Origin: Streptomyces tsukubensis
GTDB taxonomy: Bacteria; Actinomycetota; Actinomycetes; Streptomycetales; Streptomycetaceae
Assembly: GCF_003932715.1 (NCBI RefSeq)
Contig: NZ_CP020700.1
Span: 3,742,501 to 3,806,500 of the forward strand
Length of the DNA: 64,000 nucleotides
Reading direction: 5' to 3'
The position numbers and the translations under genes were made by a program. The notes below the pieces were generated by a model that searched no databases, was not told the origin of the DNA, and saw nothing but the letters and a program-made list of their open reading frames with translations. Below are positions 33,549-41,977 of the stretch, piece by piece. How positions within the stretch are numbered: position 1 is the stretch's first letter; every line of letters starts with the position of its first letter.

Positions 33549-34853
33549 ATGAGCCAGTGGGGTGTGGTGGTGGCCGGTGGCGTGGTCATCGGTTACGGGG
33601 TGCTCTCGCGGCGGCTGGCGACAACCGTGCTGTCCGGGCCCATGGTGTTCGTCGCGTGCGGACTGGCGATCGGGCCGCTGGGCCTGGACCTGTTGGACGG
33701 GGACCGGGATCTGGAGCTCACCCGGACCCTGCTGGAGAGCGCGCTGGCCCTCGTGCTGTTCACGGACGCGGCGGCGATCAGGATCCGCGATCTGCGCAGG
33801 GAACGGTTCTTGCCGTTGCGACTGCTCGTGGCCGGGCTGCCCGTCACGATGGCACTGGGGTGGCTGGTGGCCTGGCCGCTGCTCCCCGGCCTGACCGTGT
33901 GGGAACTGGCGCTGGTCGGCGTCATCCTGGCACCGACGGATGCCGCGCTCGGGCAGCAGGCTTTCTCCAACAAGCGGGTTCCGGCGCTGGTCCGGGGCGG
34001 ACTGGGGGTCGAATCGGGTCTCAACGACGGCCTGGCTCTGCCGTTCTTCGTGCTGGCGCTGGCGGCGGCGGGCGAGAGTGAGGGGCATCCCGGCGTCGTC
34101 ACGACATTCCTGCACGCGCTGCTGCTGAGCGGCGCGATCGGGATCGCGGCGGGCTGGGCCGGGGCGGGCGTCTTGCGCTGGTCGGTCGCTCGGGGCTGGA
34201 GCAGCCCCGACTGGCGGCAGTTCGTGACGCTCGCCGTCCCCGTGATCACCTACGCGGTGTGTTCCGGTGTCGAAGGCAGCGGCTTCATCGGCGCCTGGGC
34301 CGCCGGGCTGGCCTTCGGCAGCCGGCTGCGTGGCTCCTCGTCGGACCGGAGCACTCGCACCGGCGGCCCGGATCCCGCACGGAGCGCCGAGTTCACCCGG
34401 CAGCTCGGGCTCCTGCTCTCCTCGCTGAGCTTCCTGGCCTTCGGCGCGGTCATCCTGGGACCGGCCCTCCAGCATCTGACGTGGCGGATCGTGGTCTACG
34501 CGCTGCTCAGCCTGACCGTGATCCGGATGCTGCCGGTCGCGCTGGCCCTGGTCGGCACCGGTCTGCGGGCCGCCTCCGTCGCCTACATCGGGTGGTTCGG
34601 TCCGCGCGGGCTCGCCTCTCTGGTCTTCGGCCTGCTCGCCTTCGAGGAGCACCTGCCCGCCATGACACAGCTGAACGGCGTCATCGCCGTGACCGTGGGC
34701 CTCAGTGTCCTTCTCCACGGTGTCACGGCCCCGTTCCTGGGAGACCGTTACGGCGACTGGTTCGCCAGGAAGGTCCGCGCCGAACCGGACCTTCGGGAGA
34801 ACGCGCTCGCGGCCGGCGACGCCCCCGCTGTCCAAGGCCCACGCGGCCCCTGA
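33549..34853 (+). CDS. Cation:proton antiporter (CPA1/NhaP-like)
   Basis: 434 residues with about 11-12 hydrophobic helices. The ion-path signature LVGVILAPTDAALGQQAF near residue 125 carries the conserved TDAA-type Asp, and GLGVESGLNDGLALPFFVLA near 160 has the second Asp. Exchanges Na+ or K+ for H+ at the membrane. ATG follows GGTGAGGAGTACGG. No partner gene adjacent. Confidence 0.92.
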   Translation: MSQWGVVVAGGVVIGYGVLSRRLATTVLSGPMVFVACGLAIGPLGLDLLDGDRDLELTRTLLESALALVLFTDAAAIRIRDLRRERFLPLRLLVAGLPVTMALGWLVAWPLLPGLTVWELALVGVILAPTDAALGQQAFSNKRVPALVRGGLGVESGLNDGLALPFFVLALAAAGESEGHPGVVTTFLHALLLSGAIGIAAGWAGAGVLRWSVARGWSSPDWRQFVTLAVPVITYAVCSGVEGSGFIGAWAAGLAFGSRLRGSSSDRSTRTGGPDPARSAEFTRQLGLLLSSLSFLAFGAVILGPALQHLTWRIVVYALLSLTVIRMLPVALALVGTGLRAASVAYIGWFGPRGLASLVFGLLAFEEHLPAMTQLNGVIAVTVGLSVLLHGVTAPFLGDRYGDWFARKVRAEPDLRENALAAGDAPAVQGPRGP

Positions 34854-35015
34854 AGAACACGGGCGCCCGCGCCGCCCGCGGCAGGCGGGCCTCAGCCGAC
34901 GGCCGGCCGCTTCCCCGCCGCACCGTGAGGACATCACGGCCGGTACGGCGGCGGGGCCCGGCCCGGCTCCGCCGGGCGGGTCGGGGCCGGGGGATCCGGT
35001 GGGGCCATCGTTGCC

Positions 35016-35303
35016 GTGAAGGTGCGGAACGCCCCCACAACGCTTGCCGAGCCGTACTCTCGCCATCTGGGCGAAGGCTTACGGGAGCTACGGTTCGCCG
35101 TGGGGCACGACGGCAACGCCATTCGTCTGACCTACTGGCTCGCACCCGGCCGCCGGATCGTGTTCCTGACCGTGTTCCGCAAGACACGGATGCGGGAAGA
35201 CGCCGAAGTACACCGCGTCCAACAGGCGCGGAAGCTCTGCGAGACGGAGCGCCACACAGTCCACGACGAGTTCACTCGCGAGGTATCGAGAGGAGAGGGC
35301 TGA
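35016..35303 (+). pseudogene. N-terminally truncated RelE/HigB-like toxin
   Basis: 95 residues beginning in the middle of the usual fold: TLAEPYSRHLGEGLRELRFAVGHDGNAIRLTYWLAPGRRIVFLTVFRKTRMREDAEVHRVQQARKLCETE. Family members normally have about 30-40 more residues of N-terminal helix (WLxxL...VxxxxxxL) before LAEPYSRHL. The 160 bases upstream do not encode it in any frame I could read. The toxin is therefore probably inactive or altered. Ends one base over the antitoxin ATG. Confidence 0.72.
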
Positions 35304-35635
35304 TGAACCACACTCGCTGGAGGCTCGCGCGTGAACGCGCAGGCATCGCAGGCCGGCAGGAGCCGTCGGAGGTCGAGGCGATGCGCACCGAGATCCGCAT
35401 GGCCTTCGACCTCGGGCAGGCCGTGTACGACCGTCGAACCGAACTGGGTATCTCCCAGAGTGAGCTCGCCAGGCGGGCGAACATGACCCAGCCGCAAGTA
35501 TCGAAACTGGAGCTCGGCGGGACCATTCCGACGCTGCCGCTGCTGGCCCGTCTCGCAAAGGCCCTCGACGCTTCCCTGAACATCGCGCTGGACGGCGACA
35601 TCTCGACTGTCGTGTTCTCCGGGCACGCCGCATAG
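35303..35635 (+). CDS. XRE/HigA-type antitoxin
   Basis: 110 residues with a Cro/CI helix-turn-helix: YDRRTELGISQSELARRANMTQPQVSKLELGGTIPTLPLLARLAKALDASLNIAL. The N-terminal 40 residues contact the RelE-type toxin in relatives. TGATG overlap with the truncated toxin, GGAGAGG box upstream. Intact although the toxin is not. Confidence 0.88.
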   Translation: MNHTRWRLARERAGIAGRQEPSEVEAMRTEIRMAFDLGQAVYDRRTELGISQSELARRANMTQPQVSKLELGGTIPTLPLLARLAKALDASLNIALDGDISTVVFSGHAA

Positions 35636-35683
35636 CCGGGGCCGGGAGTCTCACCGCCCGCGCGACCCGCGCCCCCGCCCGGT

Positions 35684-35728
35684 GCTCCTGGCGCTCCTGG
35701 CGCTCCTGGCGCTCCTGGCGCTCCTGGC
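35684..35728. repeat. Five 9-bp tandem repeats (GCTCCTGGC)
   Basis: Perfect GCTCCTGGC units head to tail between the antitoxin and cupin genes. A multiple of three, and in the cupin frame they would encode Leu-Leu-Ala repeats from an upstream TTG-like start, but the cupin most likely starts at 35796. Confidence 0.9.
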
Positions 35729-35795
35729 AGGAAAGTACCCAGTGATGTCTTTTCCGACACTCGGCACGGCGTGGGCGGGCGGTCAGGCTGGGTCC

Positions 35796-36128
35796 ATGAC
35801 GACAGCACAGAACATGCCCGGCTACGTCTGGTCCGCCGTCGACGACGCCCCCGTGCGGGAGATCTTCCCCGGTATCCGCCTCCGTCCCCTCTGGCAGGGG
35901 GAGCGCGGGGCGTCGGCCCAGGTGGTGGAGATGGATCCGGGGTCCTGCTGGGAAGGGGTCGATGTGCACGAGCCCGGGCCCGAGGAGGTCTTCGTGGTCT
36001 CCGGGGTCTTCAACGACGGATACCGGGACTATCCCGCCGGGTCCTTCATCCACGCGCCCGCCGGGTCCTCGCACATTCCGCAGACGGCGGCCGGCTGCAC
36101 CCTCTTCGTCTTCTATCCGGAGGGGTGA
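35796..36128 (+). CDS. ChrR-like cupin domain protein
   Basis: 110 residues forming one cupin barrel: PGIRLRPLWQGERGASAQVVEMDPGSCWEGVDVHEPGPEEVFVVSGVFNDGYRDYPAGSFIHAPAGSSHIPQT. Metal ligands are likely His of DVHEPGPEE, the Glu pair and His of SSHIP. Anti-ECFsigma (ChrR) cupins share this layout, but no sigma factor is nearby. Start MTTAQNMPGYVW chosen over upstream in-frame codons in the repeat. Confidence 0.82.
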   Translation: MTTAQNMPGYVWSAVDDAPVREIFPGIRLRPLWQGERGASAQVVEMDPGSCWEGVDVHEPGPEEVFVVSGVFNDGYRDYPAGSFIHAPAGSSHIPQTAAGCTLFVFYPEG

Positions 36129-36136
36129 CCGGCGCA

Positions 36137-36181
36137 CGAAACCCCGAAGGGCCCCACCGGATGCGGTGGGGCCCTTCACGG
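36137..36181 (+). terminator. Terminator after the cupin gene
   Basis: GAAGGGCCCCACCG-GATG-CGGTGGGGCCCTTC is a perfect 14-bp stem nine bases past the stop. Confidence 0.85.
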
Positions 36182-36190
36182 ATCGCGGGT

Positions 36191-36280
36191 CAAGGAAGGT
36201 CAGAAGAGGTCAGAAGAGGTCAGAAGAGGGCAGGGGAGGGCAGGGGAGGGCAGGGGAGGTCAGGGGAGGTCAGGAGAACT
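36191..36280. repeat. Nine 10-bp tandem repeats at the end of the AhpD-like gene
   Basis: CAGAAGAGGT/CAGGGGAGGG-type decamers run with exact 10-base phase from 36191 to 36280. They begin outside the gene and cover the stop codon of the AhpD-like gene. The purine run is all on one strand. Confidence 0.85.
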
Positions 36281-36743
36281 GGCCGACCCGGTAGCTTCCG
36301 GCGGGCTGCTGGGTCATCACGTTCAGCCGGTTGAACGCGTTGATCGTGGCGATCAGCGAGACCAGCCCGATGAGCTGCTCCTCGTCGTAGTGCTTGGCGG
36401 CGTCCGCCCAGGCCTCGTCGGTGACTCCGCCGGACGCGTCGGCGATCCGGGTGCCCTGCTCGGTCAGCTCCAGCGCGGCGCGCTCGGCGTCGGTGAAGAC
36501 CGTCGCCTCCCGCCAGGCCGCGACCAGGTGCAGACGGGTCGTGTCCTCCCCGGCCGCCGCGGCCTCCTTGCTGTGCATGTCGAGGCAGAAGCCGCAGCCG
36601 TTGATCTGGCTGGCGCGGATCTTCACCAGCTCCTGCGTCGCCACGGGCAGTCCGGTCGCGGAGACCACTCCGCCCGTCGAGGCGAGGCTGTTGATGACCT
36701 TGTTCGCGGTCCGGTTGCCGAAGAGGGTCAGTCGGGCGTTCAT
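36270..36743 (-). CDS. Carboxymuconolactone decarboxylase/AhpD-like protein
   Basis: 157 residues. Signature NGCGFCLDMHSKEA near residue 50 has the redox CxxC and His of AhpD-type peroxidase reductases. ATG start MNARLTLFGNRTANKV. The end (GSYRVGQFS) is encoded beside the decamer repeats. Probably alkyl-hydroperoxide defence or a related disulfide reductase; exact partner unknown. Confidence 0.9.
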   Translation of the reverse strand: MNARLTLFGNRTANKVINSLASTGGVVSATGLPVATQELVKIRASQINGCGFCLDMHSKEAAAAGEDTTRLHLVAAWREATVFTDAERAALELTEQGTRIADASGGVTDEAWADAAKHYDEEQLIGLVSLIATINAFNRLNVMTQQPAGSYRVGQFS

Positions 36744-36832
36744 GGCGCGGGCTCCTCTGCCGTTGTCGTTGGCTACACCCCTATGACCGGCGGGGGCCTG
36801 CGGATGTGACAGAGGCGGATGTGACCTGCGTC

Positions 36833-37651
36833 TCAGGACCGGGCGCCGCCCCGGCGGAGCTCCCGGGCCCCGTGCGCGATCACCACGGTCACGCTGATCA
36901 GCAGCGCCCACGACGCCCATTTCGTCACCGGCACCGGCGACCAGGCGTCGAGCTGGTGGGGGTAGGACCAGGCGCCGAGGTACGTGGCCAGGTTCTCGGC
37001 GACCCAGAGGAAGAAGCCGATCAGTACGAAGGCGAGCGCGAGCGGCATCCGGAGACGGATCGTGCCGACCGTGTACGCGACCCGGGTTCCGCCCGTGGCC
37101 AGGAGCAGCAGCCCGGCCAGCACCCAGCGGGCGTCCGGCAGCCAGTGATGGCTGAGGAAGTTGAGGTAGACGAGGGCGGCGAGCACGGCCGTCGCGCGCG
37201 GACGGTAACCGGACAGCTCCAGGTCGAACAGGCGCCATGAGCGGCAGACGTAGCTCCCTACCGCCGCGTACATAAAACCGCCGTACAGCGGGACACCGGC
37301 GACCTTGGTGAGCGCGTCCTCGGGGTACGTCCACGAGCCCACCTGCACCTTCACCACCTCGAACGCGAACCCGAGCAGATGGCAGACCGCCACCACCGCG
37401 ACTTCCCGGCCCGTCTCCCAGCGCATCGCGTATCCCAGGGCCGTGATCGCGACGCCGTAGAGGAGCAGCAGGTCGTAGCGGGACACCGGCAGGCCGTCGG
37501 GGAGCGCCTCGGCCGCCGCCATGCCGAGGAAGAGCGCGGCGGCGAAGACGCAGGCCCGGGTCTGGATCCAGCCGAAGACCAGCAGATGGCGGGTGAAGGC
37601 GAGGAGCCGACGGGGGAGGGCGGGGAGCGCAGGGGACGGAGAAGCGTTCAT
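36833..37651 (-). CDS. DUF817 family membrane protein
   Basis: 272 residues with about eight hydrophobic helices. The stretch FAFEVVKVQVGSWTYPEDALTKVAGVPLYGGFMYAAVGSY is characteristic of DUF817, as are WVAENLATYLGAWSYPHQLDAWSPV and TKWASWALLISVTVVIAHG. Function unknown. The start at MNASPSPALPALPRR precedes a purine-rich tract at 37670-37715. Confidence 0.9.
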   Translation of the reverse strand: MNASPSPALPALPRRLLAFTRHLLVFGWIQTRACVFAAALFLGMAAAEALPDGLPVSRYDLLLLYGVAITALGYAMRWETGREVAVVAVCHLLGFAFEVVKVQVGSWTYPEDALTKVAGVPLYGGFMYAAVGSYVCRSWRLFDLELSGYRPRATAVLAALVYLNFLSHHWLPDARWVLAGLLLLATGGTRVAYTVGTIRLRMPLALAFVLIGFFLWVAENLATYLGAWSYPHQLDAWSPVPVTKWASWALLISVTVVIAHGARELRRGGARS

Positions 37652-37882
37652 GAGTCCTTTCCAGGCCGGGAGAGAGGGAGGAGAGGGGAGAGGGGAAGGG
37701 GAGAAGGAGGAACGGGGCGTCACCGCGTTCACGTTCCGGCGGGGCCTCCCCGTTGCGCCCTTGCGGATCATGTGGGGCACATCACGCAACATGCAGCCGA
37801 TGGGGCAGAAGGGGAGAATGGGATGGAGTGGGTGGTGGTGCTGCCGCGTCCGCCCCTGCGCCGGCTGGAGGTGTCGTGGCAT

Positions 37883-39328
37883 ATGGCTGACCGACGATCC
37901 CGGCATGGAACCGGAGAGCGCGACCGTTACGGCGCCCGCCCGCTCCCCACCCCACAAGAGCGCGCCGAGCGGGGCCGTGCGGCCCGTAAGACCGCGTCCC
38001 GCTCCTCGCACGCGGCCTACGATCCCGCCCCCGACCGGCCCGACCCCGTCGGCATCATCGAGACCCAGTCGGCGTCCCGGGTGCCCGATCTGGTGCCCGT
38101 ACGGTACGGGCGGATGACCGAGTCGCCGTTCCGGTTCTACCGGGGCGCCGCCGCGATCATGGCCTCCGATCTGGCCGCCGCCACGCCCGCGTCCGGGCTC
38201 ACCGCCCAGCTCTGCGGCGATGCCCACATGATGAACTTCCGGCTCCTCGGCTCCCCCGAGCGCCGGCTCGTCTTCGATATCAACGACTTCGACGAGACCC
38301 ACCCGGGTCCCTGGGAGTGGGACGTCAAACGGCTCGCCACCAGCCTGGTCATCGCGGGCCGGGAGAACAACTGGCCCAAGAAAGAGCGGACGGCGATCGT
38401 CCGGTCGGCTGTCCGCGTCTACCGGCAGCGGATGCGGGCGTACGCGGGCCTGGGCAACCTGGACGTCTGGTACGACCGGGGCGATATGGAGCAGGTGCAG
38501 GCCCTCGCCGACGAGCGGCTCGACCAGCGCGGCCGGCTGAGGCTGGCCGAGACGATGGCGAAGGCCCGTACCCGCGACAGCATGAAGGCCTTCGAGAAGC
38601 TGACGGAGATCCGCGACGGCGGGCGCCGGTTCACCGCCGATCCGCCGCTGGTCGTGCCGGTCGACCAGCTTCTCGACGGTGCGGACCTCGACCGGCTGGT
38701 CGGTGAACTGCACACCCTCGTCGGCCACTACGGCCGCAGTCTCTCCATGGAGCGCCGGCATCTGCTCTCCCAGTACCGGGTCGTGGACATCGCCCGCAAG
38801 GTCGTCGGCGTCGGCAGTGTCGGCACCCGCTGCTGGATCCTGCTGCTGCTCGGCCGGGACGACACCGATCCGCTGATCCTCCAGGCGAAGGAGGCCGACC
38901 GCTCGGTGCTGGAGCCGTACACCGACCAGAGCGGGTACGAGAACCAGGGGCAGCGGGTCGTCGCGGGCCAGCGGCTGATGCAGGCCGTCGGTGACGTGTT
39001 CCTGGGGTGGGACCGGGTCACGGACGTCGACGTGCCGTACCGCGACTTCTACATCCGGCAGTTGCACGACTGGAAGGGGATCGTCGTACCGCAGGCGATG
39101 GTGCCCAAGGGCATGCGGCTCTTCGCCGAACTCTGCGGCGCCACCCTGGCCAGGGCGCACGCCCGCTCCGGTGACCGGATCGCGATCGCCGCCTATCTGG
39201 GCGGCGGGGACGCCTTCGACACGGCGGTCTCGGAGTTCGCCGAGGTGTACGCCGACCAGAACGAAAGGGACCATGCGGCGCTGGTCGCGGCCGTACGGGA
39301 GGGGCGCGTGAAGGCGGCAGAAGCGTAA
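37883..39328 (+). CDS. DUF2252 domain-containing protein
   Basis: 481 residues, kinase-like fold family. Typical pieces: RMTESPFRFYRGAAAIMASDLA, LCGDAHMMNFRLLGSPERRLVFDINDFDETHPGPWEWDVKRLATSL, RKVVGVGSVGTRCWILLLLG, EGANxx-like QRLMQAVGDVFLGW and DFYIRQLHDWKG. The GDAH and DINDFDE motifs resemble aminoglycoside-phosphotransferase-type catalytic residues, but no activity is known. Divergent from DUF817; single gene. Confidence 0.9.
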   Translation: MADRRSRHGTGERDRYGARPLPTPQERAERGRAARKTASRSSHAAYDPAPDRPDPVGIIETQSASRVPDLVPVRYGRMTESPFRFYRGAAAIMASDLAAATPASGLTAQLCGDAHMMNFRLLGSPERRLVFDINDFDETHPGPWEWDVKRLATSLVIAGRENNWPKKERTAIVRSAVRVYRQRMRAYAGLGNLDVWYDRGDMEQVQALADERLDQRGRLRLAETMAKARTRDSMKAFEKLTEIRDGGRRFTADPPLVVPVDQLLDGADLDRLVGELHTLVGHYGRSLSMERRHLLSQYRVVDIARKVVGVGSVGTRCWILLLLGRDDTDPLILQAKEADRSVLEPYTDQSGYENQGQRVVAGQRLMQAVGDVFLGWDRVTDVDVPYRDFYIRQLHDWKGIVVPQAMVPKGMRLFAELCGATLARAHARSGDRIAIAAYLGGGDAFDTAVSEFAEVYADQNERDHAALVAAVREGRVKAAEA

Positions 39329-39351
39329 GGGAGTAGGGAGGGAGGGCGCGG

Positions 39352-40719
39352 CTACTTCCAGGGGATGTTCAGCCAGGGGCTCGCCGGGTCCGTCGTCAGG
39401 ATCCGGTGGCAGGCGAGCGCGTTCTCGTACCAGTCGCCGAACTCCTCCTCGTCGAAGTGGAGACAGCGGCCGAGGATGTACGCGGCGGAGAACTCCTCCC
39501 AGGAGCGGTAGTTCGCCCGGGCCACGCTGCTCGCCCGTACCACCGCCGCCTCGGTCTCCGCGAGGGTGCCGAAGCGGGCGGCGAGGCCCCAGCGGGCCAT
39601 TCCGGAGGCCCGGCCGTAGTCCCAGGCCTCCAGGGTGCGGATGAACCGGCCGTCCTCCAGCAGTCCGTCGGCGCGGAACCGGGCCTCGTAGCGGGCGATC
39701 CGGCCGATCAGCCGCCGTACCCCGGCGGCCTGGGCGGACACCTCGCCCTCGTCGGCGGGGGTGCCGGGGGTGACGCCTTCGGGGGTGATCCGGGGCTCGG
39801 CGGCGCGCTCCGCGTTCCGGCGGACGACGCGTTCGGCGACGGTCCGCCAGTGGTCCAGTTCGACGGCGCCGCCGAAGTCGAGGGCGAGGCCGCGGCGGAC
39901 CCGGAGTGCGAACTCCCAGACGGGGCTGACCATTTCCGCGGAGAGCAGCCGTTCGAGCGTGTCGCGCCACTCCTCGGGTGTGGTGATGTCCCACCACTCC
40001 TGGAGCCGGGTGCGTTCGCGCCGGTAGCCGCGGCCGTGGTAGCCGAGGGCGTTCCACAGTTCGCCGTTGTTGACGGAGAGCAGGGCTCCGCAGGCGAGGC
40101 CGTGCGCGACCGTGCCGTGCAGGGCGCCGCCGACGTGGAGGGCGCGCAGCCGCAGTCCGGGGCGGATCTCGGCGGCGGTGTGGCGCTTCCACCGGGCGCG
40201 GTGCTCGGGTGTGGTGAGGAAGTACGCCTCGGAGGGTGTGCCGGGGTTGACCGCCAGCCACGGCGGATCGGTCGGGTCCCAGGCGTCCGCGTACCAGGAC
40301 AGGGATGCCGAGGAGTAGACGGGGTCCGCGACGGGCGCGGGGAGTACGCCTTCGGTGAGGACGGTCAGGCACACGCCGCCGACCTGCGGCGAGAAGTGCG
40401 GCAGGAACTGGACCTCGCCGGGGTGGGCGTCGAGGAAGGCCCGGCGCTGGGCCGTGTAGAGCCAGTTGCGGCCGAGGACGTCGAAGTAGCCGGACCAGTC
40501 GCCGCGGGTCTTGGCCTCGTACAGCTGCCGTTCGACGGGGCTGGGGGCCTGCCAGCGGGCGGGCGGCGGTACGGGCGGTGCCGGAGTGCCGTACGGCCCC
40601 GGGGGCGGGCCCGCCGGGCGGGAGCCGGGGGGCGCGAAGGGGTTGCCGTGGTACTCCGGCGGCCCGAAGCCGTCCGGGACACCGCCGTCGCTGTTCCCCC
40701 ACCCCGTCCCCGTACCCAT
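39352..40719 (-). CDS. DUF1266 domain-containing protein
   Basis: 455 residues. A Pro/Gly-rich N-terminus of about 60 residues precedes PVERQLYEAKTRGDWSGYFDVLGRNWLY and a middle SseB-like part (FLPHFSPQVGGVCLTVLTEGVLP). The C-terminal DUF1266 domain has AWDYGRASGMARWGLAARFG and WEEFSAAYILGRCLHFDEEEFGDWYENAL. Role unknown; the layout suggests a protein-interaction or polymorphic-toxin accessory family. Convergent with DUF2252. Confidence 0.85.
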   Translation of the reverse strand: MGTGTGWGNSDGGVPDGFGPPEYHGNPFAPPGSRPAGPPPGPYGTPAPPVPPPARWQAPSPVERQLYEAKTRGDWSGYFDVLGRNWLYTAQRRAFLDAHPGEVQFLPHFSPQVGGVCLTVLTEGVLPAPVADPVYSSASLSWYADAWDPTDPPWLAVNPGTPSEAYFLTTPEHRARWKRHTAAEIRPGLRLRALHVGGALHGTVAHGLACGALLSVNNGELWNALGYHGRGYRRERTRLQEWWDITTPEEWRDTLERLLSAEMVSPVWEFALRVRRGLALDFGGAVELDHWRTVAERVVRRNAERAAEPRITPEGVTPGTPADEGEVSAQAAGVRRLIGRIARYEARFRADGLLEDGRFIRTLEAWDYGRASGMARWGLAARFGTLAETEAAVVRASSVARANYRSWEEFSAAYILGRCLHFDEEEFGDWYENALACHRILTTDPASPWLNIPWK

Positions 40720-41000
40720 GCAAAAACTCTAAGCGGTGCCCGCGCGGCGGTGTCGTCCGCCCGGGGGGTCCCGGTGGACACCCCCCGGTTCCTAGGCCGG
40801 GCGGGGGACGGCGGGGCGGGGCTTCGCGTGGCGGGCGGCCCGGAGGCGGGCGGGTACGGGTTGAGTACGGGAGCGGCCCGGGGGACGCCGCCGCCCGGTC
40901 CGGCAGGGCGGACGAGACCAGATGACCGCTGCACCACACAGCACAGCCCGGCACCGCGCGGATTCCGGGGCCGTACCGCGCCGGAGAGAGGGAGACGACC
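40720..41000. other. Intergenic region between DUF1266 and lipase genes
   Basis: 281 GC-rich bases with divergent starts on each side. No element seen apart from a GGAGAGAGGGAGACGACC purine box before the lipase GTG. Confidence 0.5.
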
Positions 41001-41822
41001 GTGCCCGTACCGTCCTTGCCCGACCAGCACGCCACCGGCTACAGCCTGCCGCACGCCTACTGGATGGCCCGGGCCGCGAAGCTCGCGTACGCGAACCAGG
41101 GCGAGGTCCTGCGGCAGGCGCGGGAGTGGGGTTTCGACCGGGTACGGCACCACGAGTCGCTCTTCGAGCCGCCGTTCGCCCTGGAGGACACCCAGGCGTA
41201 CACGCTGGCCGGGGAGCGGATGATCGTGACCGCCTTCCGCGGCACCGAGCCCGTGCAGATCCGGGACTGGCTGTCGGACGCGAGCACTCCGCCGTGGCCG
41301 GGACCGGCCCGTACCGGCTATATGCACTACGGCTTCGCCGAGGCCCTCGACTCCGTGTACCCCGGGGTCCGGGACACGATCGCCGAACTCCGCGACAACG
41401 GGCAGACGGTGTGGTTCACCGGGCACAGTCTGGGCGGGGCGCTGGCGATGCTCGCGGGCTGCCGGATGTATCTGGAGGAGCCGCGGCTGCGGGCGGACGG
41501 GGTCTACACCTACGGACAGCCGCGGACCTGCGACCGGATCCTGGCCGCGGCCGTGAACAAGGGCTTCCCCGACAAGGTGTTCCGCTTCGTCAACAACAAC
41601 GACATCGTTCCGCAGCTGCCGCCGGAGCCCGCGTACACGCATACCGACACGGTCCGCTACTTCGATGCGAAGGGGCGGCTGCATACGTCGATGCCGCTGC
41701 TCGGGACGGCCGTGGACCGGGCGCGGGGGCTGACGGCGGACGCGCTGGCCCCGGCGGCCGACGGGGTGCGCGACCACTTCATCGACAGCTATCTCGCGGC
41801 GCTGGAGCGGAATCTGGGCTGA
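41001..41822 (+). CDS. Class 3 (fungal-type) lipase family protein
   Basis: 273 residues, alpha/beta hydrolase. Nucleophile Ser in VWFTGHSLGGALAMLAG near residue 147, acid Asp in VNNNDIVPQLPP, and His in VRDHFIDSYL. Other lipase-3 marks are MIVTAFRGTEP and GYMHYGFAEALDSVYPG. No signal peptide, so likely cytoplasmic. The GTG follows GGAGAGAGGGAGACGACC. Confidence 0.9.
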   Translation: MPVPSLPDQHATGYSLPHAYWMARAAKLAYANQGEVLRQAREWGFDRVRHHESLFEPPFALEDTQAYTLAGERMIVTAFRGTEPVQIRDWLSDASTPPWPGPARTGYMHYGFAEALDSVYPGVRDTIAELRDNGQTVWFTGHSLGGALAMLAGCRMYLEEPRLRADGVYTYGQPRTCDRILAAAVNKGFPDKVFRFVNNNDIVPQLPPEPAYTHTDTVRYFDAKGRLHTSMPLLGTAVDRARGLTADALAPAADGVRDHFIDSYLAALERNLG

Positions 41823-41845
41823 GGAGCGTCGGGCGGGGGACGCGG

Positions 41846-41940
41846 GAAGGCCCCGGGGTACGGGCCGGGAGCCGCAGGAAAGCCCCGGGGTACGGGCCGG
41901 GAGCCGCAGAAAGGCCCCGGGGTACGGGTCGGGGGCCGCT
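41846..41940. repeat. Three 32-bp tandem repeats after the lipase gene
   Basis: GAAGGCCCCGGGGTACGGGC... units occur three times in line with small changes (GTCGGGGGCCGCT in the last). The last merges into the hairpin next to it. No spacer structure, so this is not CRISPR. Confidence 0.85.
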
Positions 41941-41970
41941 CAGGATTGAGCGGCCCCCGGCCCGTACCTC
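41927..41970. terminator. Bidirectional terminator between lipase and MFS genes
   Basis: GTCGGGGGCCGCTCA-GGAT-TGAGCGGCCCCCGGC is a long perfect stem (GGGGGCCGCTCA/TGAGCGGCCCCC) between convergent genes. Confidence 0.85.
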
Positions 41971-41977
41971 CGTACGG

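Noticed and set aside
36833..41035. 1400-residue minus-strand ORF
   Set aside because: Only its last 272 residues are real (DUF817); the rest overlaps DUF2252 and DUF1266 and is Pro/Arg-rich noise.
41846..41940. Possible CRISPR array
   Set aside because: Three tandem repeats without spacers, and no cas genes in the window.
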